Positions 26,831-34,561 of a DNA stretch of 64,000 bases are shown one piece after another. This stretch comes from Diospyros lotus (taxonomy: Eukaryota; Streptophyta; Magnoliopsida; Ericales; Ebenaceae). The DNA lies in contig NC_068344.1 in the NCBI RefSeq assembly GCF_014633365.1, forward strand, positions 35,648,670-35,712,669. The letters are read 5' to 3'. The position numbers and the translations under genes are program-made. The first letter of the stretch is position 1; each line of letters opens with the position of its first letter. The notes under the pieces are model-generated. The model was given only the letters and a program-made list of their open reading frames with translations, made no database searches and had not been told where the DNA came from.

Positions 26831-27339
26831 ATGAAAGAAGTGTAGATGACTTTTCGAATTTTTAAATAGTAATTTAAAATTAAGTATATCAAGTATTTTA
26901 TTTTTAAGCCATGTTATTTCTTTCAAACTTTTTTTTTTCTATTTTCATCATATATTTTTAATTTAAGTTAATGAGAATTTTATTATTTTTTATTATATTA
27001 TTGAGTATTTCTTTAAAAATATTATCTTTCTATCAAGTAATTATTGAAATAATAATTTTCAATATACATAAACAAAGTTAATTCATTTTATATTAACATG
27101 TTTTTTTATAATATATATTAAAAAATTTAAAATATATTCAATATTATACTCATTTTATAGATACCAATAAAATATTTCCAACAGTATATATTCTTTATAA
27201 TGATTTAATTTATATTTTTAATTTTTAATCAAAATATACAAATATAATAAAAGTAAGAATTTGTTTTGAAATTATATCAAGAGAAACAAAATGGGAAATA
27301 AAAAAAAAAAACAATTTTAATGTTCATGAACAATATTGT

Positions 27340-27734
27340 TATATTATTCATGCAACCCCAAAATTTGTGCTTGAGATTCGTGTCATACACCAATTTGGTG
27401 TGTTCATTGTAGATGCTCGTGTAACACACCAAAAAACATCAATTTGGTGTCAAAACAAGCTCCAATGAATACACCATCTTGGTGTATGGCACGAACTTCT
27501 AGCACTAAATTTAGAGTTGTGTGAACAGTATAACACCAGATTTTGGGAGTGGCATGAATCTCATGTACCAAATTTGGTATTGCATGAACACTATAACATC
27601 AAATTTGAGGTTTGGTGTTATATTGTTCACGTAGCACCAAATTTAGTGTTTGAGATTCGTGCTATACACCAAGATGGTGTATTCATGTTATATACACCAA
27701 TTTGGTGTCTTCATCGGAAATGCTCTTAAGGACC
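27340..27734. repeat. Subterminal palindrome cluster of the Harbinger element
   Basis: At least eight copies of short inverted motifs such as ACACCAATTTGGTGT, TACCAAATTTGGTA and ACACCAAGATGGTGT in under 400 bp, leading to the right terminus. Subterminal repeats of this kind are usual transposase-binding arrays. Confidence 0.7.
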
Positions 27735-27773
27735 ATGTCTGACACGCTCCTTCTAATATGACACAAGGCAGGC

Positions 27774-28455
27774 TATTGTAGCAAAATACTGATGTGGAGA
27801 AAAAAATAAAGTGAGAAAAATAAAAGACATTCAAATTTAACGTGGTTCAATAATTTTGTCTACATTCACAATTAGAGAGTAGCGGAAAAATTTTCACTAT
27901 AAGACTGAAGAATCACTACAAGCTAACTCAAAATATTATTTAATACCCAAAACCCAATTACACCTTAATATACTCTCACTTGTATCTTTCTAGTGTGTTT
28001 TGTACTCTAGGAGAGGGGTATTTATAGAGACCCAATGATCGAGTTCTACTACAAGGCCATAAAGTCTCATAGGGAGGCTTACAGAATATGATCAAAAATA
28101 CCAAAATACCCTCAAAATACAAATTCTCAACAACCGTCGCGCCTCACCTCGTCACCTATCGTTGGATGCAGCGACGAGCGAAGAAGCGAGGCGCGACAGT
28201 CGTGCAACCATGGGAGAAGAGAGAAATGAGAGAGGTGAGGGTTGGGCGTGTGACCATGGGAGAAGGGAGAGAGCAAAGAGGCGAAGATTAGGCGGGAGCA
28301 ATTTCATATTTTTACCCTCTTTCGATAACTCCATCGGTCATCCTCTTTGACTCTCCAAACTTATCCGTGCATATGGGCATTAGAAAGAACAAGTGACATA
28401 ATTTTAGCCGGTTGAAATTGAGCTACAGAATTTTAGCAAATTTGGAGCCACACGT
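27774..28455 (-). repeat. Copia-type LTR copy A
   Basis: Carries the family landmarks on the minus strand: CTATAAATACCC promoter box, TGTAATGATTCTTC, GTGAAAATTTT, and CCACATCAGTATTTTGCTAC at its end. About 330 bp of unrelated, GC-richer sequence (about 28043-28371) interrupts it. The start is approximate. Confidence 0.7.
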
Positions 28456-28670
28456 TTCAAATCTTCACTTTGCTTGAAATTATGTATAGTATTTTTTTTT
28501 TTTTCAGAAACTTCTTGAGAGACCTTATCTCCCAAGCACAACAAAACTGCACTGTGTATTTTTTTCATAATCGCATCATTTTCAACATTTGACAAAGTTT
28601 ATGGCAATACATCTTTACCTTTCAAGGCCTTCACCCAACCTTGATGAACCAGTAGAGCTCGCAATTTTAC
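28456..28670 (-). pseudogene. Copia gag fragment A
   Basis: Minus-strand translation gives GSSRLGEGLE then, with interruptions, HSAVLLCLGDKVSQEVSEKK, the gag segment just before the usual LYMTKSL motif. It runs directly into LTR copy A, so the rest of gag-pol has been lost. Confidence 0.72.
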
Positions 28671-28779
28671 TCTCCACATACTAAAATCATTTTCTCCATT
28701 AAAAATTTTCACATTAAATTTAGCAGTAATCATAACTTTCAATGGTAATGTACAAATAACTAGTATCATATATTAAAAT

Positions 28780-28913
28780 AGTATCGTCGCTCGTGGATAG
28801 TATAACAAGTAAATTTTTAAGAAAAATAGATGAGTCACCAAAAAACACACTTAAATATCAATTTTTTTCTAACCAGAATCTCCCTAGACATTTTATACTA
28901 CCATGATTCTAAC
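28780..28913 (-). repeat. Leader segment shared with the LTR retrotransposon at 37-47 kb
   Basis: This ~115-bp block (CTCGTGGATAGTATAACAAG ... CTAGACATT on the plus strand) aligns without gaps with 44415-44530 and partly with 30830-30915. Each copy sits between a primer-binding site and the body of its element. Confidence 0.7.
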
Positions 28914-29211
28914 GAGCCCAGATCTGTTGTCCCAATTTGGTATCCCTTTTCCTGATCAGCCAATCAAAAATAGCCACATCACCTATCACCAAATAGTCAT
29001 TTTTGTAAAAATATTATAAAAGCAAACAAAAAAATTATAAAATCAAACAATAATATATATATATATAACCAACATATATATCATTTATAATTTTTTTGTT
29101 TGCTTTTATAATATTTTTACAAAAATGACTATTTGATGATGGGTGATGTGGCTGTTTTTTATTGACTGGACAGGGAAAGGGACACTAAATTGGGACAACA
29201 GGTCTGGGCTC
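28914..29211. mobile_element. 298-bp foldback MITE
   Basis: Near-complete inverted repeat: begins GAGCCCAGATCTGTTGTCCC and ends GGGACAACAGGTCTGGGCTC, with pairing that continues inward through TATTATAAAAGCAAACAAAA to an AT-rich loop. Flanked by ATTCTAAC at 28906-28913 and 29213-29220; with one more base each side it is a 9-bp duplication with one mismatch, suggesting a Mutator- or hAT-type origin. Confidence 0.85.
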
Positions 29212-29366
29212 AATTCTAACATACACAATACAATACAAGAAAGATGTTTTTAGGCAAAAAAAAAAAATCAAAAACAATTCTTTTTTGATGTGAAAGATCA
29301 AGTAATGTTGTAACCACAAAGCATATTAAGAAATTCTTGAAAAAATTGACATCTTCGTAGTCAAGA

Positions 29367-29379
29367 GCTCTAATACCAA
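29367..29379 (-). other. Primer-binding site after LTR copy B
   Basis: Minus strand reads TTGGTATTAGAGC immediately after the LTR end; the canonical plant initiator-Met tRNA site is TGGTATCAGAGC. One substitution. Confidence 0.8.
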
Positions 29380-29381
29380 TT

Positions 29382-29826
29382 TGTTACAGCAGAACATTAA
29401 TGTGGAAAAAATAATGGAGTGAGAAAAATAAATGACACCGAAATTTAACGACACCGAAATTCAACGCGGTTCGATAATTTTGCTTGCATCCACAACTGAA
29501 AGAGCAAGAGAAAATTTTCACTGAGATTGAAGAATCATTACAAGCACACTTTGACTACCACTCAATACTCAAAACTCAATTACACCTAGATATGGAACTC
29601 ATTTAGAACCTCCCTATTTTAATAAACATTTCCTTTCTTAAAATACAAAAGAAATGAAAAACTAGGGAGGAAGAGATATTTTTGGTGTGTTTTGGACTCT
29701 AGGAGATGGTGGGTATTTATAGAGACCCAATGACCAACCATGTGATCATTAGAGATGACAAATGACATAATTTTAGTCACAAATGTAGTTAAAATTGAGC
29801 CATACAATTTCAGCAAATTTGGAGCC
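29382..29826 (-). repeat. Copia-type LTR copy B
   Basis: Least disturbed LTR of the chain. Minus strand: begins near TGGCTCCAAATTTGCTGAAA, has CTCTATAAATACCC (TATA box), TGTAATGATTCTTC, and ends GTTCTGCTGTAACA followed by the primer-binding site. It serves as 3' end of one unit and 5' end of the next. Confidence 0.75.
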
Positions 29827-30010
29827 ATGTGTTTCAAATCTATCTTAACTGAAATGATGCATAATATTTTTCTTCACAAACTTCTCGCAAGACCTCATCT
29901 CCTAAGCATAACAAAATTGCATTGTGTGCTTTTTCCATAATTGCATCCTTTTGGACATCTGACCCTTCAAGGCTTTCACCCAACCTTGATGAACCAGGAA
30001 AAAGTAATAA
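29827..30010 (-). pseudogene. Copia gag fragment B
   Basis: Minus-strand frame ending near 29840: GSSRLGESLEGS then AHNAILLCLGDEVLREVCEE, a near-intact match to the Copia gag motif. Then it degenerates and joins LTR copy B. Confidence 0.78.
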
Positions 30011-31068
30011 TAAAATGATGACGAAAAATAATTTAGGCTTGAGACATGATATTACTGTTTTAAAAGGTAAATTTTGCCACACAATAATAATTATATCAAA
30101 AACAAGTACCCCACACATATACAAAATAATAATAATAATAATACAAAGTAACATGAACAACAAAAAAAATAAAACTCAATAAATGTTGATATAAAAAAGG
30201 AAGTAATATAAAGTATTAGAGAGCAAAATAATGAATTAAAAATATTCCAAAGGTTGAACAAGATATTATATTTGTACAGGAAAAGTGAACAAATTTAACT
30301 TGACAATCTTCTAAACGAAATTTCAATAATAATGAAATTACATTTGTCATTAAGCAATTTTAACTTATCAATTTCTAATCAAAATTTTAATAGAAATCAC
30401 AAAATTTAATTAATAAAAGAAAATGTCGAAAAAAAGTGGAAGAGGGAAAGTAAAGACTTCCAAAGAAAGGCTTTGAATTCTTTCACCTTTTTCAGAAGCC
30501 CTCCATTTTCATCTTCAACTTCACCAACTCATTTTTTTACGAAATAAACTTTGTGATTACTATTAAAATTTTAATTGAAAACTGACAAATTCAATTTCTT
30601 TTACTATTAAAATTATTATATCATCGTAAATCATTATCATGTCTGATAAAATCTATTATTTAAAACAATAATATCACACTCCAAGCTCAATTATTTTTTT
30701 ATCATTGTATTGTTACTTTCCTGTAAAGTTCGCATTTTTACTCAAAACACATACTACAATTATTTTCTCCATTAAAATAATTGAATGACTGATACTATAT
30801 ATATTAAAATAGTATCATAACTCTTCTTAAGAAAGAGAAGTGGGTCACCAAATAACACACTTAAATACCAATTTTTTCCTAATCAAACCCTTCCTAAACA
30901 TGCACCACCACACTGCTATAATTCTAACATACACAATCAATCCAACGTACAAGAATAACGTCTTTAGTTAAAAAAAAAAAAATCAAAAACAATTATTTTT
31001 TGATACAAAAGATGAGCAATATTACAACCACAAAATTCTCAAAAACATTACTATTTTTGCAACTAAGA

Positions 31069-31081
31069 GCTCTTAAATCAA
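31069..31081 (-). other. Degenerate primer-binding site after LTR copy C
   Basis: Minus strand TTGATTTAAGAGC directly after the LTR end GTTGCAACA; three changes from TTGGTATCAGAGC. Confidence 0.6.
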
Positions 31082-31083
31082 TT

Positions 31084-31480
31084 TGTTGCAACAAGATATC
31101 GATGTGAAAAAAATAATATAGTGAAAAAAATAAAAGACACCAAAATTTATCATGATTATCAATTAGTTGGAGGGCAGTGAAAACATTTTCACTATATGAT
31201 TGAAGAATCATTAGAAGCACACCACACCCAAAACTCAATTACACCCAGATACACTCTCACTTCGATCGCTCTCATAATCACTCTTTAAGAAATATTTCAT
31301 TTTTAGAACACAAAAGGGATGAAAAAGTAGGAATAAAAGATTTCTCCAGTGTGTATTGAACTCTTGGGGAAGGGATATTTATAAAAATCAAATAACTAAA
31401 CATGTGATAATTAAAGATAAGTAGCATAAGTTTAACCACAAAAACTAGGAATGAAAAAGAGAAATAGTTCAGGAAAAAAA
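31084..31480 (-). repeat. Copia-type LTR copy C
   Basis: Shares ACACCAAAATTTATC, GATTGAAGAATCATTAGAAG, CAATTACACCCAGATACA and TTTATAAAAATCAAA blocks with copies A and B. Its left boundary with inverted copy D is approximate. Confidence 0.65.
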
Positions 31481-32651
31481 TATCATGCATAATTTTAGCC
31501 AAGACTCTAAATTTGCTAAAATTGCATAACCCAAATTCAATCACAGTAGCGACTAAAATTATGCCCCTTATCTTCTCTAATGACCACATGCTTAGTTATT
31601 GAATCTTTATAAATACTCCAAATCTTCAAAACACACAAAAAGAAATCTCTTCCTCCCTGGTCTCACATTTCCTTTGTATTCTAAAAGGTAATTTTCTTAA
31701 AATAGAGGTTCTAAAAGAAATCCGTGTGTATCTAGATGTAATGAATTTTGAGTATTAAGTGGTGCTGAGTGGACTTGTAATGATTCTTCCCTCTCATAAA
31801 ATCTCATAAGTGGAAATTTTCTGCTCTCTAACCATGAACGCAGGCAAAATTACCAAACCACATTAATTCTCAGTATAGGTGTCAAAAGGGCCGGGCCCGG
31901 GCCCTTTTATCATTGATAGGGCCCGGCCAGGCCCACGGCCCCCCTACAAAGGGGCCGGGCCGGGCCCTTAGCCCACAGGGCCTAACGGGCCGGGCCCGAC
32001 CCTTTTTTTTTCTTTTTTTTTAAATATTTTTTTTAAAAATAATACATATAATATATACATATATAAAAATTAATTTGTTTCTTTTTAAAATATTTTCTAT
32101 CTTAATTCTTAAGTTTTAAATATTATTTCATTAATTTATATGCCTTATAATTTTTCTTGTGAATTGATATGAAAAATAATGTGCATATAAAAAGGAGAAC
32201 GTTTATTTATAATTTAAATATATAAAAAATTTAACTTAAAAATTTTAAATAAATTAATTGATGGTTATTATTTATATATATTGCGAAATTAAATTTTTTA
32301 ATATCTAATATCAATAATTACTAAATAATAACAAAATTTAAAAAAAAATGAGTAAGAGCCTTCCTGGCCCATAAGGGCCTCATGGGCCTGGCCCATAAGG
32401 GCCCAACGGACCACGGGCCGGGCCCTTAGACAGGCCGGGCCGGGAGCCTATTTTCTTTGGCCCAGCCCGGCCCCCATGGGGCTGGGCCGGACCCGGCCCA
32501 TATGAACAGTAACGGGCCGGGCCAAAGCCCGGCCCGTCACGGGCTGGGCCGGGCGGCCCGCGGGCCACCCGGCCCTTTTGACACCTCTAATTCTCAGCGT
32601 CTTATTTGTCTGTCTATTATTTTCTCCACATCGGTATTCTGCTGCATCACA
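31480..32651 (+). repeat. Copia-type LTR copy D, inverted and split by a hAT element
   Basis: Plus-orientation LTR: TTTATAAATACTCC, TGTAATGATTCTTCC, GCAGGCAAAATTACC before the inserted element (31874-32589) and TATTATTTTCTCCACATCGG, TATTCTGCTGCATCACA after it. Facing copy C head to head. Confidence 0.68.
31874..32589. mobile_element. GC-rich non-autonomous hAT element (716 bp)
   Basis: Terminal inverted repeats TATAGGTGTCAAAAGGGCCG (left) and TAGAGGTGTCAAAAGGGCCG (right, reverse complement), flanked by a perfect 8-bp target duplication ATTCTCAG at 31866-31873 and 32590-32597, the hAT hallmark. Ends are long G/C-rich blocks of GGGCCGGG-type repeats, the centre (about 32008-32345) is very A/T-rich. 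No transposase. Confidence 0.9.
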
Positions 32652-32822
32652 GGCCATCAAGGCCATTCTCAAAAGGAGCTAAACTCAACCCAGCCCACAA
32701 ACTGAAGGCCAGACAGGAGACGGCCCAGCCCACCCACCCATTTGACGCCTGAACCCAAAGAACCAAAAGACAGTCTCCCCTGGTGCAAATTTATCAATTG
32801 AAATAAAAATTTCCGGTAACAA

Positions 32823-32914
32823 AACAGAGTCATCAGATAGGAGCGAAAGACTTTCAAATGTATAATCACTAGTTATCATCTGAACTATGCATAAATTCAT
32901 CATCTGACCCTGTT
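32823..32914 (-). ncRNA. Box C/D snoRNA candidate 4 (25S rRNA guide)
   Basis: 92 nt. Terminal stem AACAGGGTCA / TGACTCTGTT pairs over 10 bp with one G-U. C box ATGATGA at 32903-32897 and D box CTGA at 32836-32833, both next to the stem. The 16 nt directly upstream of the D box, AGTCTTTCGCTCCTAT, pair with the conserved 25S string AUAGGGGCGAAAGACU with one G-U wobble. By the D+5 rule the predicted 2'-O-methyl target is the second G of AUAGGGG. An internal GATGATA could be a C' box. Confidence 0.85.
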
Positions 32915-32992
32915 TTCCCATCTACATGTCCAATTAAATTAAACACATACAACTAGGGAAGACCCGAAAACAAAAGCAAATGTAAAAATGAA

Positions 32993-33081
32993 CAAAACCC
33001 TCAGAAGGAAGGCAGTAGTATGGTTGTAATCACTTTGTTTGTCATACATCACACGAACTAACCTTTCATCATTGGTACTTG
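32993..33081 (-). ncRNA. Box C/D snoRNA candidate 3 (18S rRNA guide, U83/snR52-like)
   Basis: 89 nt. C box ATGATGA at 33072-33066, D box CTGA at 33004-33001, terminal stem CAAGTACC / GGGTTTTG (six of eight pairs). Immediately upstream of the D box, CTGCCTTCCTT is perfectly complementary to 18S AAGGAAGGCAG. The D+5 rule points to the third A of that string, which by its distance from the U14 target corresponds to human A468 / yeast A420 (sites of U83 and snR52). Confidence 0.82.
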
Positions 33082-33297
33082 CAGACCTCAAGAAAAAATC
33101 AGATCCAACAATGTAAAAGATCAAAAGAAACGAAAAAAAAATAGAAATCTCGAAGGTGCAGATCGTGATTTGTCGTTGTTCAAAGCCTACCAATGCTTTC
33201 ATCCTAAAGAAGCCTCAAAAGAGGCAGATCCAAACGGAAATTAAAATCCTAAAAAAGCCAACTAAAAAAAAAAAAGAAAAAAAAAAGATCTTGTAGG

Positions 33298-33407
33298 TTA
33301 AGAGTCAGGTTCGGCCTCATAGAGAAGATTAGTGTATCAACAGAGGTGATTCAGACATATGCTTGTCAATGAAATTGTTTAATCATCGGCCGACATAAAA
33401 CTCTTAA
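33298..33407 (-). ncRNA. Box C/D-like snoRNA candidate 2 (18S A28 guide, U27-like)
   Basis: About 110 nt closed by TTAAGAGT / ACTCTTAA, with a second inner pairing GTCGGCC / GGCCGAAC. A CTGA box (33354-33351) is preceded by GACAAGCATATG, perfectly complementary over 12 nt to the 5' end of 18S (CATATGCTTGTC); D+5 predicts methylation of A28, the U27/snR74 site. A second CTGA lies at 33308-33305. The C box is weak (CCGATGA), so exact ends and box assignment are uncertain. Confidence 0.6.
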
Positions 33408-33498
33408 GATCAAATAACAGAAACTCATGATCATGCAGAGAAACAAAAATAAAATACACGGAAACCACAGAAGAATTCAGTTTCTACCGTTTTGATGG

Positions 33499-33597
33499 AG
33501 GACTCAGTTTATGGGTGGTGATATATCAGGATGGTCGGCAAGGCATGAATATGCCATTACGACGAACGAGACCAATCACATCAATCATCACAGTCCC
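33499..33597 (-). ncRNA. Box C/D snoRNA candidate 1 (18S rRNA guide, U33-like)
   Basis: 99 nt. C box GTGATGA at 33591-33585, D box CTGA at 33507-33504, terminal stem GGGAC / GTCCT. Near the D box CACCACCCATA (two bases before CTGA) pairs over 11 nt with 18S UAUGGGUGGUG; D+5 falls on the U just before GGG, the U33/snR55 site. A second antisense element, GGTCTCGTTCGT, is complementary over 12 nt to 18S ACGAACGAGACC, but its D' box is not canonical. Confidence 0.82.
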
Positions 33598-33686
33598 TCA
33601 GTGATCGTGATCAACCACAACAAAACACACATATAATCAATCTATCCTTTACAGAAACAAAAAATCGAAATCTAGAAATATGCATC

Positions 33687-33687
<1 letters not shown>

Positions 33688-33717
<30 letters not shown>
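33688..33717. repeat. (GA)n microsatellite
   Basis: About 15 GA units (CT on the transcribed strand) in the presumed 5' leader of the snoRNA unit. Confidence 0.95.
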
Positions 33718-33724
<7 letters not shown>

Positions 33725-33799
33725 GAGAGTCCGTGCCGTGAGATTGAGCTCGCCTCTAACTGAGGAAATCGGAAGGCATTGCAATTGGGGATTCGTTCG

Positions 33800-33905
33800 G
33801 TTGTATTTATAGAGATAGAGAGGCGTGCGGCGGGCTGGAGCTAGGGTTTCCCGAACTGTGTAGGGTTTTGCTACACTGCGCTCCTGGGGGCGCACTGCGC
33901 AGCGT
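33800..33905 (-). promoter_or_regulatory. Telo-box and TATA promoter of the snoRNA cluster
   Basis: Minus strand: AAAACCCTA (33869-33861), AAACCCTAG (33849-33841), then TATAAATA (33811-33804). Telo-boxes (AAACCCTA) with a TATA box mark promoters of plant ribosomal-protein and snoRNA genes. A GC-rich inverted stretch (GCGCAGTGCGCCCCCAGGAG, 33901-33882) lies just upstream. Confidence 0.75.
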
Positions 33906-33911
33906 ACATAC

Positions 33912-34561
33912 AAATGACATTACTGCTTTCTCCGGTTGTACATTTTAGACATAGCTGCCATTCCGCTTAATAATAATTATTTCGTGACATGTTGTAACAC
34001 TCTATTAAATTATAATACATATTTTAAAAAAATTAAAAATATAAAACCTAAAATTTGGAATTTTTTAAATAACTTTCTGCCGGATTCTTTGTGTTTTTGA
34101 TCAAATTTTAAATTTTCATAACATTTTAATCAAAACTTTTAAACTTTTTTGAAAATAATTCAGTCTCTAAAAGTTAAAACCAGTCACACAACTTTTATTT
34201 TTTAGCAAATGAGTTTAATAACGATTATAATTTCAAATTAAAAAAAAATAGTTTCTTTACAATCTATATGACTTATAAAACCACTTGGCTATTTCACTAT
34301 TTGAGAATCCAAGGTACAAAAAGTACAATTTTAAGGGTGAAACAATAAAAAACCATACAGCCCAACAATGCTTCCAAATTCCAAGCAAGCAACAGCACCT
34401 TTCTACAATGAACATGACATAGAGAACATGTATTACACGTGCTATCATAATTTCACACTAAATTCAGATGATTCCTGAGCGGTAATCCCAAGTGACACAA
34501 CCTAAGATTCAAGCCACAACTACACAGCTCTCTCACTGCATCTATCGTCTTCGTTCTCATC
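33912..34561. other. Spacer between snoRNA promoter and LIKE-COV 3' end
   Basis: A/T-rich; the right part is likely the LIKE-COV 3' UTR. No gene seen. Confidence 0.5.

Larger units (their letters stand above)
22930..27734 (+). mobile_element. Decayed PIF/Harbinger DNA transposon, two relict genes
   Basis: About 4.8 kb bounded by imperfect terminal inverted repeats: left GGGTCTAAAGTGCATCTCC and right (reverse complement) GGTCCTTAAGAGCATTTCC. Inside are a nuclease/transposase relic (about 23640-24905) and a second relic resembling a NAM-associated domain protein (about 25930-26830), both plus strand, plus a ~105-bp tandem array between them. Termini carry many short ACACCAAATTTGGTGT-like palindromes. 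I see no convincing 3-bp target duplication, so the exact ends are approximate. Too many stops for activity. Confidence 0.8.
27774..32651 (-). mobile_element. Tandem chain of Copia-derived LTR units
   Basis: Three LTR copies lie in minus orientation with their 3' ends at about 27774, 29382 and 31084; a fourth lies in plus orientation ending at about 32651. Minus-strand LTR ends share CCACATYRRTRTTYTGCTR. The 29382 and 31084 LTRs are each followed on the minus strand by a primer-binding site, and each interval holds a piece of Copia gag. The unit spacing is about 1.6-1.7 kb, so adjacent internal regions share a single LTR. Much of gag and all of pol are missing. Confidence 0.78.
32800..33780 (-). 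ncRNA. Polycistronic snoRNA transcription unit
   Basis: The four C/D-type candidates lie in one orientation, downstream of a single telo-box/TATA promoter, with no protein-coding exon among them. Independent clusters of this kind are common in plants. The start near 33780 is inferred from the TATA box; the 3' end is unknown. Between candidates 2 and 3 there is a small hairpin GCCTCTTTTGAGGC (about 33209-33222) of unknown role. Confidence 0.7.

Noticed and set aside
32380..32705. Gly/Pro/Ala/Arg-rich frames on both strands
   Set aside because: They are the GC-rich end of the hAT element read in three frames.
33140..33240. Possible fifth C/D snoRNA (AGGATGA box)
   Set aside because: No CTGA box, no closing stem and no rRNA complementarity that I could recognise.
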